Below are positions 28,655 through 40,102 of a stretch of 64,000 nt of DNA, in pieces. Position 1 is the stretch's first letter. Every line of letters begins with the position of its first letter. Below the pieces are notes generated by a model. That model worked only from the letters and a program-made list of their open reading frames with translations, was not told the origin of the DNA and searched no databases. This DNA is from Palaemon carinicauda. Lineage: Eukaryota > Arthropoda > Malacostraca > Decapoda > Palaemonidae. The position numbers and the translations under genes are program-made. Where the stretch lies: the NCBI RefSeq assembly GCF_036898095.1, contig NC_090728.1, positions 88,141,430 to 88,205,429 of the forward strand, in the 5' to 3' direction.

Positions 28655-29009
28655 CAGGATTGGCGCCAGGCACGCATACGAATCGGATGATAGGGAGCCT
28701 TGGGAGCGGCTCCCCCTTTTTCTTTCCCGAATTCGTTTCTTGCCAATCGCCTCCTACGAGACGAAATCTCTGTCCAGGATGCAGATTGCCATGTGGCGTG
28801 TCAAGAATACGTCCTCTGATATGTCGCGATATCCCTTTCAGGAGGGATATTCGCTCCACGAGTTAGAATTCTGGTACCTTAAGGTAAATTCTCTGGGAAT
28901 ATCGCCGTAGTTGTAATATACCCTAGGAAGCTACCCTATAGGAACTTCCATCAGGACGACATGGCCATCTCATCCAAAAATAGATTTTTCGCTTCGCTCA
29001 AAATCCGTT
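28655..29009 (-). repeat. Right inverted terminal repeat, DIRS copy 1
   Basis: Reverse complement of 21057-21370, plus a unique outer end finishing TTCGCTTCGCTCAAAATCCG. Confidence 0.9.
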
Positions 29010-29036
29010 ATATATATATATATATATATATATCTA

Positions 29037-29070
<34 letters not shown>

Positions 29071-29093
29071 ATATATATACATGTATATGTTAA

Positions 29094-29129
<36 letters not shown>

Positions 29130-29152
29130 GTATATATATATATATACATATG

Positions 29153-29186
<34 letters not shown>

Positions 29187-29193
29187 CATATAT

Positions 29194-29231
<38 letters not shown>

Positions 29232-29233
29232 AT
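29010..29233. repeat. (AT)n microsatellite
   Basis: TA repeats with ATGT/ATAC interruptions immediately 3' of DIRS copy 1. Confidence 0.97.
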
Positions 29234-29236
29234 ATA

Positions 29237-29312
29237 GGCTACAACCCTAGTTGGAAAAGCAGAATGCCATATGGCCAAGGGATCCAACAGGGAAAATAGC
29301 CCCGTGAGGAAA
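29237..29312 (-). mobile_element. LINE 3'-tail fragment (minus)
   Basis: GGCTACAACCCTAGTTGGAAAAGC ... AACAGGGAAAATAGCCC is the complement of the 3' tail seen at 58290-58380. It is a 5'-truncated copy of only about 75 bp. Confidence 0.8.
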
Positions 29313-29325
29313 AGTAATAACCAAA

Positions 29326-29700
29326 ATCACAAATTTTAAGTAATCTGAATTTTTCCTAACAGTACTTCCTCGAACTACTTTCTTAGGAGCATCTGTGATT
29401 CTCCTCCCAACCGACCAGATTTTTTATTAGTTTCCCTTATCTCCGTTTTCTCTAGTGGGTCCCTCCGTGGCGGATGGATACTCACCCTGAGGCGACCCGG
29501 GTCAGAGTGCGAGAGCATGGACCTAGGTCTCGGTCGTCAGTAAGCTTTGGTAACTATACAATCAAACTCCTGTAAGACACTCGGGGAAGGCTGGGCGGGC
29601 CATAACCCTTAAGTAGTTCGAGGTAAGTACTGTTAGGAAAAATACAAATTACTTAAAATTTGTGATTTGTTGCAACACGGAGTACTTACCTCGAACTACT
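29326..29700 (-). repeat. Terminal/complementary complex of DIRS family B
   Basis: Words CTAACAGTACTTCCTCGAAC (outer) and its near complement GTTCGAGGTAAGTACTGTTAG (inner) flank about 220 bp. The inner word is followed by AAATTTGTGATTTGTTGCAA and then the outer word again in direct orientation. The same plan occurs at 59478-59790. Confidence 0.75.
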
Positions 29701-30114
29701 TTCTTAGGAGACTTATACCATAGGAGAATGAATGAATGAATGAATGATTTAAAGTTTTCAGGCATCCTGACATCTAAGGTCATTGACGCCGCCATAGGAG
29801 AAGGTTAGTGAACTTACAGGTCGGGAGACCCGAAATGAAACTTTCTGATAGAACCTAGATAGGAAGCTAGGTTCTGACTGACCACAAAAAACGGGATAGG
29901 AGTCTTGGGGAGAACTACGCAAAAACCTCTTTATTTAGTGCTACTGTAATTCACCTCTTTATAATCTTCATCCAAGCATGGGCGTCTCCAACGATCAACT
30001 CTCACATGGGCGGAGGATAAGGAAAGGGAACAGGGGGAAGCAGGAAAGGGGGTAGTAAGGAGGAACTTGTGTCGCTTGGAATTACTTCCCACGATCTTCC
30101 CAGGGGCTTTGACC

Positions 30115-30682
30115 TTAAACCTGTTGGAGCGCGGAAATGACCGGTCCGATGGAGGAGTCCAGGGACTTCCTTGTACAGTCTTTCAGGTAATGGGCGGTAA
30201 ACGTAGACTGGCTGGCCCACGTACCTGCTTTCAGGATCTGGCCCAATGCCATGTTCTTGTCGAAGGCCAAGGAGGTGCTGAGACCCCTGTCATGGGGTCG
30301 AGGTTTACCTGGCAACGTGGAACCGTCAATGTCATAAGCCCTCTTTATGACCTGTCTGAGCCAGAAGGAGATGGTGTTTCTGGACACCGCTTTCTTAACC
30401 GGGCCTGCGGAGACGAACAGACTCTTGATCTCAGGGCGAAGTCTGGCTGTCCTTTCTAGGTACTTTCTGACCGACCTGACCGGGCATAACAACAAGTCTT
30501 CGGGATTGTCCGAACGTGGGATAGCTAGGAAAAAAAAGCTTTCGAACTTGGGATCCCAGAAGGCAGGATTTTGGGTCTTGGCTACAAAGTCCAGGAGAAA
30601 CTTAAAACTCAGGTCTTTCCAACCCTTCGAGTGTGAGACCTCGTACGACAGCCCATGCAGCTCACAGACTCGTTTAGCGGAA
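30115..30682 (-). CDS. Tyrosine recombinase C-terminal part, DIRS family B (5'-truncated)
   Basis: Minus-strand frame of about 190 codons. It reads VCELHGLSYEVSHSKGW, DLLLCPVRSVRKYLERT, NTISFWLRQVIKRAYD, PRPHDRGLSTS (the H-x-x-R pair), ILKAGTWAS (Trp) and FTAHYLKD (Tyr nucleophile). The first catalytic Arg would lie at the truncated N-terminal edge. The frame is open but incomplete. It is only distantly like the recombinase at 26556-27605. A decayed homologue lies at 60160-60800. Confidence 0.78.
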
Positions 30683-30898
30683 GCATATACTACATACAAG
30701 CAAATTTACACTATTGACCTAAAATTCACATGAACTAGTCATTTCACGAAATCCCTGGGCTATAAAACCAGTCATTTCGCGTAATGCCTGGAAATTTTAG
30801 ACATTTCGCGAAATCCCTAAGTGAATCAGTCATTTCAAGAAATGCTTAAAATATTTAGGCATTTCGCGAAATGCCTGGTTACACAGTTTACCTGTAAC
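30683..30898 (-). mobile_element. Solo right end of the Ginger-like element
   Basis: About 216 bp that repeat 4780-4997 with a handful of substitutions (for example CCCTGGGCTATAAAACCAGT), ending CAGTTTACCTGTAACA. No integrase remains. It again lies against an (AT)n array. Confidence 0.88.
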
Positions 30899-31379
<481 letters not shown>

Positions 31380-31381
<2 letters not shown>

Positions 31382-31765
31382 CGGATTTTGAGCGAAGCGA
31401 AAAATCTATTTTTGGGTGAGATAGCCATGGCGTCCTGATGTAAGGTTCCTTTTTGGTAGCTTCCTTGGGTATATAACTACTAAGATATTCCCAGAGAATT
31501 TAACCACAGGTTATCACAGAATTCTAACTTCTGGAGCGAGTATCCTAAAGGTTTCCCTTTAAGACATCGTATATCAACAGGGGACGCATGTATTAACGCG
31601 CCACATAGCTATCTGCACCCCATACAGAGTTAACACTTCGATATGGAGGGACAGAGAATAGCTGGGGAGCTGTTCCACAGCTAATCCCTTCCGTGGCTAC
31701 TTTTGGTACTCGAGACGTAAACAAACGGGCGCCACCGCTAGATGACGCCACGTCCGTCCTCATCC
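31380..31765 (-). repeat. 3' inverted terminal repeat, DIRS copy 2
   Basis: Matches the reverse complement of 39677-40015 up to CGTCCGTCCTCATC. The unique outer end is AACGGATTTTGAGCGAAGCG. Confidence 0.9.
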
Positions 31766-31848
31766 TGAAGTCAGTTGCTTGCCGATCACCATGATACAGC
31801 AGCGCAGGTTGGGACCTGACAAACTGAACAAAGTAGCAGGGAGGGTCC

Positions 31849-31938
31849 ATCAGGACGCCATGGCTATCTCACCCAAAAATAGATTTTTCGCTTCGCTCAA
31901 AATCCGTTTTTTGGGCTCAAGCCATGGCGTCCTGATGG
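31849..31938 (-). repeat. Internal complementary region, DIRS copy 2
   Basis: Joins CGCTTCGCTCAAAATCCG with TTTTTTGGGCTCAAGCC, i.e. complements of the two outer ends back to back, bordered by CCATCAGGACGCCATGG on both sides. Confidence 0.9.
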
Positions 31939-32810
31939 AAGAGTACCAGAGAATCAATGTATCGTGGTAGATTTTCCCCTTGTAGTGGAAGTGCCTAGGG
32001 CTTTGACAGGATAAGCATAGTAACCTCAATAAGAGAACCGATGGGAAGAAACTTCCTGCCCCCCCCTGGCAGCGAAGTCCCAACGGACCATGCCGAAGAT
32101 CAAAGTGGTCATCGAAGGGCTACTCACCTTGCTGGGAGAACATGAAGAACTCGGAGACAAGACTGAATGATTGGCATTCATACAGGAACATTCACAAAGG
32201 CAGACAAGAGGTGGTTAGGCACTGTATGTGAATAGAGTCGTCTGGTCTCTAAGGTATGATGTAAGTAAGTATTCGAGTAGGAATATTACATTGCAGAAGT
32301 GAGTATATGATAAGGGTTGAACCCTTAGTCATCTTCATCGACATAAGAGGAAGGGGATAATAAAACTATGACAGTCATATATTTCATAGTATAAGTAGGA
32401 GCGGATTGAGACGCACAAGTAATAAAATAGAAATTTTATTTCACCATTGCAGAACATGTTAAGGAAATGCAATAAAATTGTAAAGGATATTTACAATAAA
32501 TTATAATGTACATAGTCATGAAAGACTTGCCCTTGAATCTGAAATGGAATTTCAAACTATTAGTAGGCACTCGTTCCAAAGAAACGTCAGTCTATTAAAA
32601 TAAAACACATCATGCTCTAGGCATGCGGCACTCATGTGACAACTATGACATTTCACCTGGGAGAAGAACAGTCTATGAAAAAGCACTAAGTGTTTTTTAA
32701 AAGCACTACGTATCACGCGAGGGTCAACATAGGCACCCGAGGAGTTAGAGTCCCAAGTAACTCACTGTTCTATGCAGAGTTAGGTGCAGGTTTCATAACA
32801 CTACCTGCGG
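31939..32810 (-). other. 3' noncoding region of DIRS copy 2
   Basis: About 870 bp between the recombinase stop and the ICR. AT-rich, with a CACTCGG/GCACCGAG-like element also present in copy 1 (27690-27760). No gene seen. Confidence 0.6.
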
Positions 32811-33694
32811 CTACCACAAATGTTTGACTTCGTGCACTTGTTTCGCATAATGTTTGAAGAAAACACGCGAGGATTTCCAGCCTGTGAAACTCTTAAGACT
32901 TTCGAAATCCATACTCTGAAAGAAATTCAGAGACGATGCAACTTTTCTAGGATCGTGACCGGCGGGTGAACTGTCAGGATCCGCTCTGCGAATGAAGTAG
33001 GTGATTTTCGCTCTTAGTTGTTTCAGTGACAGGTCGCTGTCCGAAGTTTCTCCTTTAAAGAGTTGGCCTCCACCAAAGTCCGAAGTTCTATGAAGATAGA
33101 CCTTGAGGCTCTCTACTGGACATAGAGAGGCATCTTCTTTCAGGGGGCATATTCTCCAAGGGCCCCATCTTTTGGTGGGTAATTCGTTTTTGGCGAGAAA
33201 CGTCGGATCCGGGAAGAGGGTAAGGTCACCTGAATCTGTAAACAGGATGTGGCCCTCGTCCCTGGATAATGCCACTATTTCGCTGACTCAGGCTCCTGAA
33301 GCAAGAGCAAAGAGAAAGATAACTTTCTGAGTCAGATCCTTGAGAGGGCACGAATCATTGTCCAAGTTGGAGGCATACATTAGTGGTCTAGTCAAGGCCG
33401 ATTTGCAAGTAGAAATCGTGTTGGCTGCCAAGCCCTGTCCGTGAAGGTGAATAAAGAAGGACATGCAAAAATCAATGGTGATTTCCGTAGGATTTTTGCC
33501 TTGACGAATGAGACCCATTTTCTCCAGGATGGTTCGTATTGCCGTCGTGTGGATTCGGTCTTGTATTCCTCGAGGAAGTCTAGACTTTTCTTCAAGATCC
33601 CAAACCTTTTCTTCGCGGCTAGGGAGAGAAAATCATGAGATGAAGGTCCTTGATTTTCGATGATGAAGCGAAGACAGTCTACTTCTGTACTTGC
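32811..33694 (-). pseudogene. DIRS tyrosine recombinase, copy 2, inactivated
   Basis: Parallels copy 1 over its whole length. It has GHDPRKVASS, FTGWKSSRVFFKHYAK and ICPLKEDASLCPVE. Damage: a frameshift near 33490 after SFVKAK, and a stretch of about 50 residues missing after SALTRP (between the core-binding and catalytic parts). The codon for the catalytic Arg has also become TGA at about 33283-33285 (GGA GCC TGA GTC AGC against GGG GCC AGG GTT AGT in copy 1). The protein cannot be active. Confidence 0.9.
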
Positions 33695-35571
33695 TGGGAG
33701 AGTACTGGGCCAGGGAGAGGGATCAGCGTGGGCTGCAGCTCTAGGACCAGGGGGTACCAATTGCTCCGGGGCCACTTGGGAGCCACTAGGGCCGCTGTCC
33801 CTTTGAAGGTTCTCAGCTTGGAGAGGACTTTCAGCAGAAGGTTGGTGGGAGGGAACAGGTAGATCTTGGACCATCTGTTCCAGTCCAGTGACATGGCGTC
33901 CACTGCCTCTGCCTTGGGGTCCTCGGACGGGGCTACATATCGAGGAAGTTGATTATTGTCGCTCGTTGCGAAGAGATCGGTCTGAAGTTCTGGGACTTGG
34001 TGAGAGATGAAGGAGAATGATCTTGCGTCTAGAGACCATTCCGACTCTATCGGACTTGTCCGGGATAGAGCGTCCGCCGTCACGTTGCGGGATCCTTGTA
34101 GGTGAACTGCAGACAGGTGCCATTTCTTCTTCTCTGCCAGACGGAAGATTGTCAGAAGCACCTGATTATCTGGGGCGATCTTGAGCCTTGGCGATTGAGA
34201 CATCAAACTACCACCAAGTTGTCTAGGGATAGACGAATATGGATCGAGGGAGGCGGGGAGAGTTTCTTCAGCGTTAGAAGGACCGCCATGGCCTCCAAGA
34301 TGTTGATGTGAAACGTCTTGAATAGGGGAGACCATGTGCCTTGAGGCTATTTTTGGTGGGAGTGACCTCCCCAACCCTCCAGCGAAGCATCCGTGTGGAT
34401 GTTGAGTGGTGGAGGTTGGTGTTAAAGAGGAATGGACCTTTTCAGGGCTTTTGCTTCCGACCACGGCTTGAGGAGCAGCCGAAGTCTGTTTGGGAGCCGT
34501 CTCTTGAGGTCTCTTCGAGCGATGGATGCGGAACGTCTCCAGACTCCCGCGGCATCCTTTAGCTGTGCACGTAGCACTGGGTTTGTCACTGAGGCGAACT
34601 GTAGAGAGCCTAGAACTCGTTCCTGCTGATGTCTTGAGATCCATTTGGATTTCAGCAGTCGCTTGACAGACCCTGCTATTTCCTTCCTTTTCTTCTGGGG
34701 GATGGAAAGGCGGTGTGACTGAAGGTTCCACTGGGTTCTTAGACATTGGAACCTTTGAGCTGGAGAGAGGCGAGATTTCTTCGCGTTTATCTTGAATCCC
34801 AGGTGTTCTAGGAACTGGGTGACTTTGTTGCAGGATTTTAAACAATCCTCGGGCGATGGAGCCCAAGCTAGCCAGTCGTCGAGGTAGGCCATCACCTGGA
34901 CGTCTCGGAGGCGCAGCTGTTGAACAATGGCATCTGCCAGCTTTGTGAAGATCCGAGGGGCCACGTTGAGGCCGAAGGGCATGGCCCTGAAGGCGTAGCT
35001 TTTCCTTTTGGAGTCGAAATTCTAGGTAGGAGGAAGCGTGGTGGTTCATTGGAATGTACCAATAGGCATCCGGCAGGTCTATGGAGACCGTGTAGGAACC
35101 CTGAGGCAGAGGGGTCCTTATCTGATGAAGAGTCAGCATCTTGAACTTGTTGTTTGCTATGAACTTGTTGAGGGGGGATAAGTCTAGAATGACTCTGAGC
35201 TTGTCTGAGTCCTTCTTGGGGACGCAAAACAGTCTCCCTTGGAACCTGGTTGACTTTACCCTCCTAATCACCTTCTTGTTCAAGAGATCTAGGACATATT
35301 CTTCCAGAAGGGGGGGAGATTGTTGGAAGAATTGCTGGAAGGTTGGGGGTGGTTGAGTCCAACTCCAGCCTAGACCCTTGTCGACGATGCTGTGTGCCCA
35401 GGGATCGAAGGTCCGACGATCCTGGAATTGGCGGAGTCTTCCTCCCACCGGAAGCACTTCATTGCTTCTGGTGTCCCGAGGGTGTACCTCGGCCGCTAGC
35501 TCCCTTTCCTCCTCTGCCTCTGGAGGGACGGCGAGATGCGTCTCTTGCCTGCACCTCTGCTTGAGCCTCAA
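33679..35571 (-). pseudogene. DIRS reverse transcriptase / RNase H, copy 2, frameshifted
   Basis: The N-terminal RT part (LPVGGRLRQFQDRRTFDPWA, LFCVPKKDSDKLRVILDL) reads in one frame to about 34985. It continues in another frame as MPFGLNVAPRIFTKLADAI and AYLDDWLAW to a stop at 34422. The RNase H middle is broken, and the first frame resumes with AEKKKWHLSAVHLQG, NVTADALSR and the IYLFPPTNLLL segment. The 630-codon open frame is therefore a patchwork of real and shadow coding. Confidence 0.88.
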
Positions 35572-37368
35572 CCTTTGGGACGAAAGGTAGTCGTCTGTTG
35601 CTTAAAGGCAGGGGTGAAAACCGGTGATTGGGGCAAGACCGGTTGGGTGACCAGCTGAAAGGTCTGTTGTGGCTGAGTAGCCACTTGGGGAGTAGCGGGT
35701 CTCCTCTTAGGTTGAGGGCCGTCGTCCTGAGAGGATTTCCTTTTCTTCGACATGCCCCACTTGTGAAGAAGGTTCCTGTTCGGTAATCTCTTTCACTAGA
35801 CCAGAGGGAAAGAGGTGCTTACCCCAGATGTTGGAGGAAATCAGCCTCCGGGGTTCATGTCTCACTGTGGCACTTGAGAACACGAATTCACGACAGGCTC
35901 TCCGAGCCTTCGTGAAGTTGTGTAAGTCCTTGACTACAGTCGCCAGATGCGTCTTGGCGAGCACCATGTAGTGGTCGGGGACTCTAGTGTCACCGGCCAT
36001 GACGTCAAGCTGGACCTGGAGGGACATGGATGCGGCAAGTCTTTCTTTCGTATCTTGTTCCCGACGAAGGAGGTGGTCATTAAGTTTCGGGAGGTCTCCG
36101 TTAAACTGACGTCCAGCAACGTCAGGATCTAGTTTTCCCACCACGAAGGTATGTTGGACATCCTTCCAGTGTCGAGCATCGGGGGGAGTGACCAGGGAGA
36201 AGGGTCTGCACTCCTCCAGTGCAGGGAAAGGTTTCCCTTCTTCCACTGCCCTGTGTACCGCTGCGAAGGCCTTTTCCACGAAGGGGAGGATCGCATCATC
36301 AGGTGCGACGTAGGTAGGGTGCTTCTTGCTCAATGCCGGAAGCCTTGAGCAGGTAAAACTCCTACTTATAAGGGTGTTGGCCATCTTAGCCTGGGCCTTC
36401 GGAAGATCGAACACTATCACCTCCTTAGGTTCGGTCTCTTCTTTAGAGGCAGGTTTGGATCGAAGCCGGACGTAACAGTCCGGGTAAGCCTCAAAACTTG
36501 GGAAGAATTCCACTTCTTCCAGGACAACCGAGCCGACCTTCTCACTGATGAAGATCCTGCCCGTTGCGATCGGCATATGCTCGGCATACCTCCAGGGGTT
36601 GGTGTGCGAGCATGCAGGGAGGTCCTTAGCCGAATTCCTTTTCGGCTCCTTGGAACTTCCCATGGTCCTGATGTATTCGTGTGTCTCACGGAGTTTCTTG
36701 TCCATGATGGCTTCGAGCGTCCGAAACATCTCCTGGGCGTTGGTTGGGATGGGGTCCGGGGTGGCGGAGGTAGACGGGAGTGATACTTCCGTCGGTGTAG
36801 GAGTTGGGGTGGTGGTGGAAGGCGGAGCGACTTCTTGCTCCGACCCAGCGTAATCCACTTGGTCCTACTCATAGTCCAATTCTTCGGCCATGAGGTTCTT
36901 CTCCGTTGTCTCCGACATTTCCGACATACGTTCCGCGTTGTCGGTATCCAGGCGACACTCGTGCATGGACTGAGCCATGACAACATCGGGTTCCACCGTG
37001 ATCTAGACGGTGGGGATCTGATCCATGGGGACCACAGAGTCTGGGGATGCCTTTGGGAACAGTAAGGCCCTCAAGTCTTCGGTGGCAAGGTACGGTCCAG
37101 TGGCGTTCTTCTGGAAGCCACGCACCCATTTGCGTAGCTTCTCTCGAGAAGCGTCCCTAACCTCCGCTGAGGGAGGGTTATTGAACGCCTCAACCAGGCG
37201 TTCCTGGTAGACCGTACAGTTCAGTGGGTCCCAGAACTTCAGATCACCTTTTTGTTTGCGCAAGGGGTGTGAGTCCTACACGCCGTGTGCCCATAAAAGT
37301 GCGGGCGCTTCACTCCACAGAAGCCCTGGTCGCACTTCACGTACTCCTCCTGTAAGAGAAAGAGGACA
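35568..37368 (-). pseudogene. DIRS gag, copy 2, with extra N-terminal Cys/His segment
   Basis: The main part (36858-35707) aligns with copy 1 gag (HTNPWRYAEHMP, ETEPKEVIV, ATVRHEPRRLISSNIWGK). It is frameshifted near 35770 into a 61-codon C-terminal piece (KRKSSQDDGPQPKRR, Pro/Gln-rich). Upstream, 37263-37003 reads FWDPLNCTVYQERLVEAFN. At 37368-37270 there is a cluster with the spacing Cx4C ... HxxxHxxCxxHxxC, which looks zinc-binding. A splice-acceptor-like CTTTCTCTTACAG ends at 37369. Stops at 37003 and about 36866 interrupt the frame. Confidence 0.8.
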
Positions 37369-39676
37369 TGAGTATGGGGGAGTCATAAGGATGACTTCTA
37401 TTTTAAGGTTAAGTATTAAGTGATTAATCTTTAACCTAATATTCAGTGGTAGAAATACTGTGACGTTCAGAGAGTGGGCGGAAAAGAAGGAGATAGACAC
37501 ATCCTCCGTGTAACCCGCCCGGCCGGTTACCGTAACCTTATCCGTAGGCAATTTGTTGTGACCGAGGACACAGGGCAGAATTCCACATAGCATGCCGTGT
37601 AGGCAGTGGGAATTTCTAGTGGGGATTGCCAAGGATATAGAACTGGGACTGAGGCCACTCAGACCCAAGGATAGGGAACGTAGAAGATTCCATAGGGTAA
37701 CGGTTTCCGGTAACCGGCCGTGCTAAGAAACACGCAACATGCTGGAAGTCTGTGATATGCAAGAAGACAGCATGGTTACTAATGGAACGGTAAGACAATA
37801 CCTATCCATTATGTAATCAAACCATCTGGTTGCGATGTAGGGTTATCAACATCAGATGATAGCTAGTAGAAGGGGGTGCAAGTCGCCTTGACGCCTCCGG
37901 AAGGCTCCGGAAGACCTCCGGCACGCCGGAGGCCGCTCCAGCAGAGTTTCTGGCATTAAGGAAGACAATATAGAAGTCAAGAGTAATACCAGGGTGGCGG
38001 CCGCCGGCACAGCGGCGGCACGCCGGCGGGGAGCGGCGGCTCCGGCAGCCGGAGGTTGCCGGATTGGTGACAGGAACAAGGATGGTTATAGCAGAACCGG
38101 ACTGCCGGAAGCGGATGCCGGCACTCCGGGGGCCGGCCGGCGGGCGGACGGCCAAGCTATGAGGAAGGTGGAGAGCCATCGGCTGGAAGCCGGCGGCAGT
38201 CGGCAGTCCCCCGGCACACGGAGGACTGGCGGCCATGGGGTGAGTCACCAAGGTAGGAGGTGGGTATCGCCGACAGTGGAGGCGGCAAGGGACCGGCACC
38301 CAGATAGTGAAAGAGACAGAGGGAGGGATGTAAGGGGTCCAGCCATGGACTCCCAGACATCCCCCCTGAGAGGGTGTACCCATGATAGAGGCTGGCTCTA
38401 TCAACCAGAAGCAGGGGCCGCAGAGGACCGGGAGCTAGGGTAGCCCAAGGGAGGGCTAGGGGACACCCAAAGAGGGGGAGACCTCTGCATACAGAGCACA
38501 TCCAGTGGCTAACCCCATAGGACACTATGAAGGGTATATGTACCAGAGCGGACTGCACACAGAAGCTCAAGGTAGCCCTATCACTCCACCCTAAGGAGGA
38601 GTTGTAGGACAGGGGACAGATGGGTATAGACAAACCTAAGTATAGGCTAGGCTATACAAGCGATAGGTGGGGAGGGGAGAAGATAAGTGTCTTCCATGAA
38701 AGGGGGTTCTGTACCAGAGCGGCCACTAGGGAAGGGAGGACACTCCCTAACCTAAGATAAGGCAGCCTGACTGAAACGGTGCATGGGTACAGTTTCAGCA
38801 GGGAACAGAATTACCCTTCCAAAACCTAACCTAGAGCAGGGCTAAGTGCCCTGAACTAGGAAGGATAGAAGACATATCGCTATCGCAGGACAGTTGTAGA
38901 CTAGTCCTAGCCATAGAGGAAGGGCTAGCCGTTCCTCACTCTCAGGCGCAACCCTAAGGGGGGTTCATTCCCTTGGGGAGGACTGAGAGGCGATAATATA
39001 CTCTGGTAGGCGCTTGATCCCTTTACATGGTAAGGGAAGCAAGGCTATACAGAGGGAATGCCAAGGGCAGGGGGATGAAGGAAGCATATTGGGGTCCTAC
39101 ATGTAGGTTAGGTTAGGAAGGAACACTAACTAACCTATCCCCTATATGGTCCCTGAAGGCGAAAACACTTGCATCACAGTCAATAGTATTGTAAGATAAT
39201 GCCACTATCTTCATAAGTTAGCCTAGGATCACTAATAAAATCATGCATGAACACTGATATATAGGCACTCTGGCCTGGGGGCTATAGTAGCCAACTGGTA
39301 TGAGGTCAATCGATGACCGATAAAAAAGCGTCAAAACACGATATAAAAGTTCCTAGCTATGAAGACTAAATAAATTAATGTTATCGATTAGTAAATGAGG
39401 CCGGAAGCGTTGTTGTGGCTAACTAAATAAGGCATGCATAACAACAACGACGCCATAAAATGGTGGGTCCGGTAGAGGCACAGCTCTGCCACAAAACAAC
39501 AAATATCTCGGAAAGTAATATTTACTTTACGGTCAGAGCTTAACTAAACAATACTGGAACCTTGTACTCAACTTTCCAGAAGAAGGCGAGGCCGAAGGTA
39601 GCGACATAATAAAGATGCAAAGCGATAAGTATAGCACAGGGAAAATCCGTCTAAGTAGGGCAAGCTACTGTACAAA
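37369..39676 (-). other. 5' leader of DIRS copy 2
   Basis: About 2.3 kb without a real gene. A GC-rich stretch (about 37885-38140) is packed with CCGGC/GCCGG words and GCGGCGGC, comparable in position to the CCGGCCGG cluster of copy 1. The 149-195 codon frames on both strands there are composition artefacts. Confidence 0.65.
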
Positions 39677-40031
39677 GGATGAGGACGGACGTGGCGTCAT
39701 CTAGCGGTGGCGCCCGTTTGTTTACGTCTCGAGTACCAAAAGTAGCCACGGAAGGGATTAGCTGTGGAACAGCTCCCCAGCTATTCTCTGTCCCTCCATA
39801 TCGAAGTGTTAACTCTGTATGGGGTGCAGATAGCTATGTGGCGCGTTAATACATGCGTCCCCTGTTGATATACGATGTCTTAAAGGGAAACCTTTAGGAT
39901 ACTCGCTCCAGAAGTTAGAATTCTGTGATAACCTGTGGTTAAATTCTCTGGGAATATCTTAGTAGTTATATACCCAAGGAAGCTACCAAAAAGGAACCTT
40001 ACATCAGGACGCCATGGCTTGAGCCCAAAAA
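39677..40031 (-). repeat. 5' inverted terminal repeat, DIRS copy 2
   Basis: Complement of 31395-31765; outer end GCTTGAGCCCAAAAA touching the (AT)n array. Confidence 0.9.
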
Positions 40032-40043
40032 TATATATATATA

Positions 40044-40099
<56 letters not shown>
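40031..40099. repeat. (AT)n microsatellite split by the LTR element
   Basis: TA repeats between DIRS copy 2 and the LTR at 40100. The same kind of repeat resumes at 44939, so the LTR element lies inside one AT array. Confidence 0.95.

Positions 40100-40102
<3 letters not shown>

Larger units (their letters stand above)
21041..29009 (+). mobile_element. Full-length DIRS-like retrotransposon (copy 1)
   Basis: A 7969-bp tyrosine-recombinase retrotransposon. It has inverted terminal repeats (21041-21370 and 28655-29009), gag, RT/RNase H, tyrosine recombinase, and an internal complementary region at 28523-28615 that joins the complements of the two outer ends. That arrangement is the hallmark of DIRS elements, which replicate through a circular intermediate and make no target duplication. 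All three main frames are open. Both ends abut (AT)n: TATATA|TTTTTGGG on the left and ATCCGTT|ATATAT on the right. The right end is certain to within 1-2 bp only. Confidence 0.92.
29326..30682 (-). mobile_element. 3' end of a second DIRS family (family B, copy 1)
   Basis: Holds a tyrosine recombinase C-terminal half (30115-30682) and, beyond it, a terminal complex. Here 29326-29390 is inverted relative to 29609-29671, and the latter is followed by a direct copy of the outer segment (CGAACTACTTTCTTAGGAG). This layout resembles the terminal plus complementary regions of DIRS elements. The 5' part is missing: at 30683 the sequence changes abruptly to a Ginger-like end. Confidence 0.7.
31380..40031 (-). 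mobile_element. DIRS-like retrotransposon (copy 2), mutated
   Basis: An 8652-bp minus-strand element of the same family as 21041-29009. It has ITRs at 31380-31765 and 39677-40031 and an ICR at 31849-31938. In between are recombinase, RT/RNase H and gag in the reverse order expected. Outer ends AACGGATTTTGAGCGAAGCG and GCTTGAGCCCAAAAA match copy 1. All three genes carry frameshifts, stops or deletions. Both ends abut (AT)n. Confidence 0.92.

Noticed and set aside
37817..38633. Frames of 149-195 codons on both strands in the GC-rich DIRS leader
   Set aside because: Overlapping frames on opposite strands in GC-rich repeats, not conserved with copy 1.
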